NCBI GenBank assembly: GCA_034766995.1
Contig: CM068315.1
Location: forward strand, 37,837,818 to 37,901,817
From: Acanthacorydalis orientalis
Lineage: Eukaryota > Arthropoda > Insecta > Megaloptera > Corydalidae
Reading direction: 5' to 3'
Length of the DNA: 64,000 bases
Shown here: in pieces, positions 59,986-64,000 of the stretch
Layout of the letters: each line of letters begins with the position of its first letter
How positions within the stretch are numbered: the first letter of the stretch is position 1
The notes under the pieces: model-generated
What the model saw: only the letters and a program-made list of their open reading frames with translations
The model's database searches: none
What the model was told of the DNA's origin: nothing
Made by a program: the position numbers and the translations under genes

Positions 59986-62769
59986 GAGAAAGAAAAATGT
60001 AAATTCAGACTATTTCAAGATTGCTATACGCTTTATCAGAGTACCTTATTTAATCAAATATATTAATTTTTTTTCAATGCCATAAAAAGAAACAAAACAG
60101 TTTTTATACAAACACAAATTTGTTATCATTAAATTTCTAAAATAAAATTCATTAAAAATGATTTTAATAACATACACTGTCGTTCTTTTCATTAAATAAA
60201 AAAATATTTAGGTTCAAATTAATTGTCTGTTTTCAAATAATCATTCCATGAGATATGAAAGAAAAACAAGCAACGGATATTTTATATTTCAAACGTGTTT
60301 CTATTTACTTTTATAAAAAAGAATATAATATACATACATACATGGATATAGATAGATAAAAACAACACAAATTAATATATGTCTCTTTTTAAGAAGTCAA
60401 TTAAAATTTCTTTTAGGTTTTTAGTAGTAAAAAACACAATATTAATAAAAATAAACAAACCATCAAAGCAACTTTCTTTTTTACAAACTTATAAAATAAA
60501 TTAGCAATAAAACACACAGCTTTGTTAAAATGAATTTCTAAGATATAAAAAGATAATTATATTCTACAAGAAGGTGAACATATTTTACAATAAAGTTTGT
60601 GTTTCTGGAAGAAAGATATAACAGTAAAATAAAATTGAAGTCAACGTAGCTGTAACTGACTATTAAAATTTTATTATTAAAAAGAATTCTTACCCTAAAT
60701 AGAAATTAATGATGAAAGTTAACTTTCAATTTAAATAACATATTTTTATAGTAAAAGTTAGTTTTTTTATTTTTGTTTTGATATTTTTAAATAAAACAAT
60801 CATATTTTTACCGAAAATTCCTTTACAGATATATGAAAATATTTTATACACATCACAAGTATTTTCTCTTGTGATCTTTTATATTTAAAGATACTGAAAA
60901 TGTCAAATATTTTTTTAATTTTATTATATACGATGAAGAAATAAAAAATATTAATAAATTATATATACATATAAAAAAAATACTTTTTAAATATTTTATT
61001 TGTTATCATTAATAATTACCGACTACTAAATAAATTACTAACACTCCAATATTCACATCGAGGTAAAAAAAAATAAGTTTATTTATAATTTCCTTTGTTG
61101 TCGACTATCAAAAAATTCGTTCACAACTCTTCAGACAAAAAAAAATCCAAATAGAATCTAATAAAATGAACATTGAATGTTTTATTTCACAATGAAATAA
61201 ATGCTACTCATGCTAGGAAGAAAATCTTTTTTATAAAAAAAAAATATTTATCAGAAGTACTGTGTCGAAATTGATTAACAATTTACTCGAAAAATTTTAT
61301 CTAAGAACATAGAGAGTATCCTGGAGTGCCTCGAGTATTCTAAGAAGGTATATTAAAAGCACTCGTCATGTTATTTCCTTTTGACAATAAGAAAAATATC
61401 AAAACTCTGTCCATGAGCTCAACACAAACTGTTATCGCCAAATTGTAAGCAACCAACGTAATAAAAGAAAAGAACAAATAATTGACGTTAATTTTTATAA
61501 AATTATTATTAGAATGTTGAAAAGTATATATATATATATATTCATAGTATTTTATACACGATATTCATTTCTTAAAAAAAATAAAGTAAATAGTGATACT
61601 ATTAAAAAAAAAAACAATTTAATTTTTCTTAATTTTAAAAAAAATGCAATATATCTAAATATTTTAGAGTATATTTACTGTTATGCTTCTAAAAAAATAT
61701 TTTTTTAAAAAAAATCATTACAATAAATACGGTTCATAAAATCGACATACAGTGTCATTTTCAAATAAGTGAAGGGCTGTTAATAACTGTTCTATCACCA
61801 AAAATACTCTTTACGCTATATAAAAATAAATATATTACTTTATTAAGTGAATATTTTGAACCGTACATTTAAATTTATTTTGTATTTAACAAGAAAATTA
61901 TATTTCAGTACTAATAAATTATATGTGTCTGTAATTATGACAGTGGACTAAGTCAAAAAATTGAAAAAAATGATTTTATGATTTATTTTATATTACAATT
62001 ATTTATATTTTAATAATCTAGAAGAACTTAGAAAAAAATTTAAAAATGTACCGTTTAATAACTTTGCAAAGCTGGTTGGTAAACATAATTAAGTTTTTGT
62101 TTATTTTGATAGTGAACTAAGTTACTTACTTTTCGGTATACTTTGTTTTTCTGGAATAATGCATATACCTATCTGATTTTTGTATTAAATTATAATATTT
62201 TCAAGGTAAATAACCCTTAAGTTAAGTCAACTTCTTTGCTTAAAGCTCTCAAACGAACAATTATATTGCTATTGGAAAACAAAATCTCTACAGAAATAAA
62301 TTACAAAGAGAACGAAAAATATTAAGGACGAATCTGTTTTTTGGTTGAAAATAAAATGGATTAGATTTCTAAAAGATGCCCTTTATCAGATATTTGTGAA
62401 ACATATTTAGATGATAGAACAGACTTTCATATTTTAGATCTTTCACCCAAAAAAAGGAAGCCGAAAATATACCAAAAAATTCAATTATTTCCACTTTATG
62501 CGAATATCCGATCACTTATAAAGGAAAAATGTAAGAATATAATGGATCTGTTACTGTACATTCTGTCAATTTTCCATGAATATTTTTGTACTCTCAAAAC
62601 ATCACAAAAAGAATACCGTTATTGACGAATAAGAAGAAATCTCTAGTATTATTCTAAATTAAGTTAATATGATAATAATTACAAAATGTAAGTGAATACT
62701 ATTGTTTATAACTTTTTTTTGAATAAAACAAATATTTTTGTTATAAATCATTTTTAAGATGTTTGAATA

Positions 62770-62983
62770 ATTTTGAAAATAGTCTAAGTCATATGAAGTA
62801 TTAAAAACACATATTTTTCTGATAAAAATAAGTTATAAAATGTAAATGATTGATTTTGTTTTTAACTGTATATAACTAATAAAATTGATTATTGTTTATT
62901 GTTAGAAGTCACTTTGAAGTCATTCTGTTATTTTGAAAATGGTCTGTCATTTAATGCGTTAAAAATCACTTTTCCTCATAAGC
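62770..62983. repeat. Two degenerate direct repeats about 165 bp apart
   Basis: TTTTGAAAATAGTCTAAGTC (62770 on) and TTTTGAAAATGGTCTGTCA (62930 on) are each followed by ATTTRAWGYRTTAAAAAYCAC-like sequence and TTTCT/CATAA. Related GTGGACTAAGTCA and GTGAACTAAGT motifs occur at 61943 and 62112. Confidence 0.45.
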
Positions 62984-63149
62984 TACACACAAAGTTTCAC
63001 AATCATAAAATATTTTTACTTTATAAGAGTAAATATTTTCAGAAATATTTTATTATTTAGTATAAAAATATTTTTTACTTCATTTAAATACAAACGTCTA
63101 AATATCTGTAAACGAAAAATATATGACAGACCAGTTTCATAATCATTGG

Positions 63150-63150
63150 C

Positions 63151-63210
<60 letters not shown>
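63150..63210. repeat. (TA)n microsatellite
   Basis: A TA run. Confidence 0.95.
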
Positions 63211-63213
<3 letters not shown>

Positions 63214-63479
63214 GATAATGTTTCTATTGACACATTTCTATGTTTAAATACTTAATTTTCTTTATACAATATTTTCTTCTTGTATATAATTTTTATAAAC
63301 TTATATATATAATGAATTTCTTGTCTTATTTTTACTGTTTTCTAAAAATCAATTTTGACACCATTGAATAATCAAGTCATTAATTTTTATTACAGATAAT
63401 ATTGGATTAATGTACAATCAGTTAATTTTTAATTAGGCATTAGTAAACCTTTACATAAAATTTATCTATTCACTTTCAA

Positions 63480-63485
<6 letters not shown>

Positions 63486-63530
<45 letters not shown>
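63486..63530. repeat. (TA)n microsatellite
   Basis: A TA run. Confidence 0.95.
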
Positions 63531-63532
<2 letters not shown>

Positions 63533-64000
63533 ACATATTAATTATAATTCAACAACATCCAAATATCATTTAAATCGTGTTAATCAAATATTTATATTAA
63601 ATTATCATTTAACCGAACACTTGTAGGAATTTATATTGTACTTTCACAAACGTCAAAAGTTTCTTAGGTAAGAAATTCAATTCAATTACTAATTTATAAA
63701 TTACTTCCAACAAGTTTTGTACTAACATATAAACGTTGATTTCTTTGTAACTTGTTACAATTTACTCATAAATAATTGTTTTCTAATTGCCGGGATAAAA
63801 TTTCTACACTTTCATTTTATTTAATAGATTTTGATTTTATTTTTACTAGAAAAAACCCTTATTGGATCAAAAATAGTCAATTTATATTTTTTTATTATTA
63901 TTTAATTACTGTTACAGGAAAGATAATTGTGATCAAATAACATTAAAATATTTTAAAATCAATTATAAATTTTGAAGTTGATAAAATAACTATCAAAATC

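Larger units (their letters stand above)
59986..64000. other. AT-rich stretch, no recognised gene
   Basis: No coding family recognised. Around 62320-62640 a degenerate plus-strand frame reads SDICETYLDDRTDFHILDLS and further lysine-rich residues that I cannot place. Flanking degenerate repeats are at 62770 and 62932. Microsatellites at 63150-63210 and 63486-63530. Confidence 0.5.

Noticed and set aside
1..64000. tRNA, rRNA, CRISPR array or bacterial-type operon
   Set aside because: No cloverleaf or B-box-like sequence, rRNA core, regular spacer array or closely packed genes were seen. The sequence is clearly eukaryotic.

Overview
This is an AT-rich, gene-poor stretch of eukaryotic, almost certainly insect, nuclear DNA. 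No reading frame exceeds 143 codons. There are dozens of (TA)n microsatellites, and every protein similarity I can recognise belongs to a transposable element. The mix (several mariner lineages, piggyBac, hAT, a Tc1/mariner-superfamily transposase, one non-LTR retrotransposon tail) and the base composition suit a hymenopteran such as a bee, ant or wasp. That assignment is inference; nothing in the window fixes the species. I see no host protein-coding gene, tRNA, rRNA or CRISPR array.

Layout. 0-10 kb: a broken Tc1/mariner-superfamily transposase (8-1001), a short hAT element with an 8-bp target duplication (4381-5277), a second broken copy of the first family (6151-6750), and a decayed mariner with a duplicated 3' terminus (7986-9356). 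10-21 kb: two inverted copies of an unrecognised ~500-bp repeat (10545-11065 and 20499-20999). Between them is a mariner terminus split by a piggyBac element with perfect TTAA duplications (11381-12566), two ~560-bp mariner deletion derivatives (13204 and 17277) and a rearranged mariner composite (15153-15760). 22-27 kb: a minus-strand mariner with paired terminal repeats (22273-23092) and the 3' end of a non-LTR retrotransposon (26170-26575, minus). 27-45 kb: mostly AT-rich sequence and microsatellites, with one more ~560-bp mariner derivative (37694). 45-60 kb: another derivative on the minus strand (45731), a second piggyBac (48223-49385), the best-preserved element, a 1287-bp Mos1-like mariner (49837-51123), two more derivatives (52508, 57490), a MITE-like element (54390-54845), a mariner N/C fusion relic (56965-57249) and a third broken Tc1/mariner copy (59574-59985). 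60-64 kb: nothing recognisable apart from weak repeats and microsatellites.

The most coherent 'system' is the family of about 560-bp mariner derivatives. Six near-complete or 5'-complete copies and two fragments share one internal deletion. They keep the terminal repeats and the N-terminal helix-turn-helix (DNA-binding) part of transposase but lack the catalytic domain. This looks like amplification of one deletion derivative, and its ancestral product would have been a DNA-binding-only protein. All copies here are now broken, so any regulatory role is inference.
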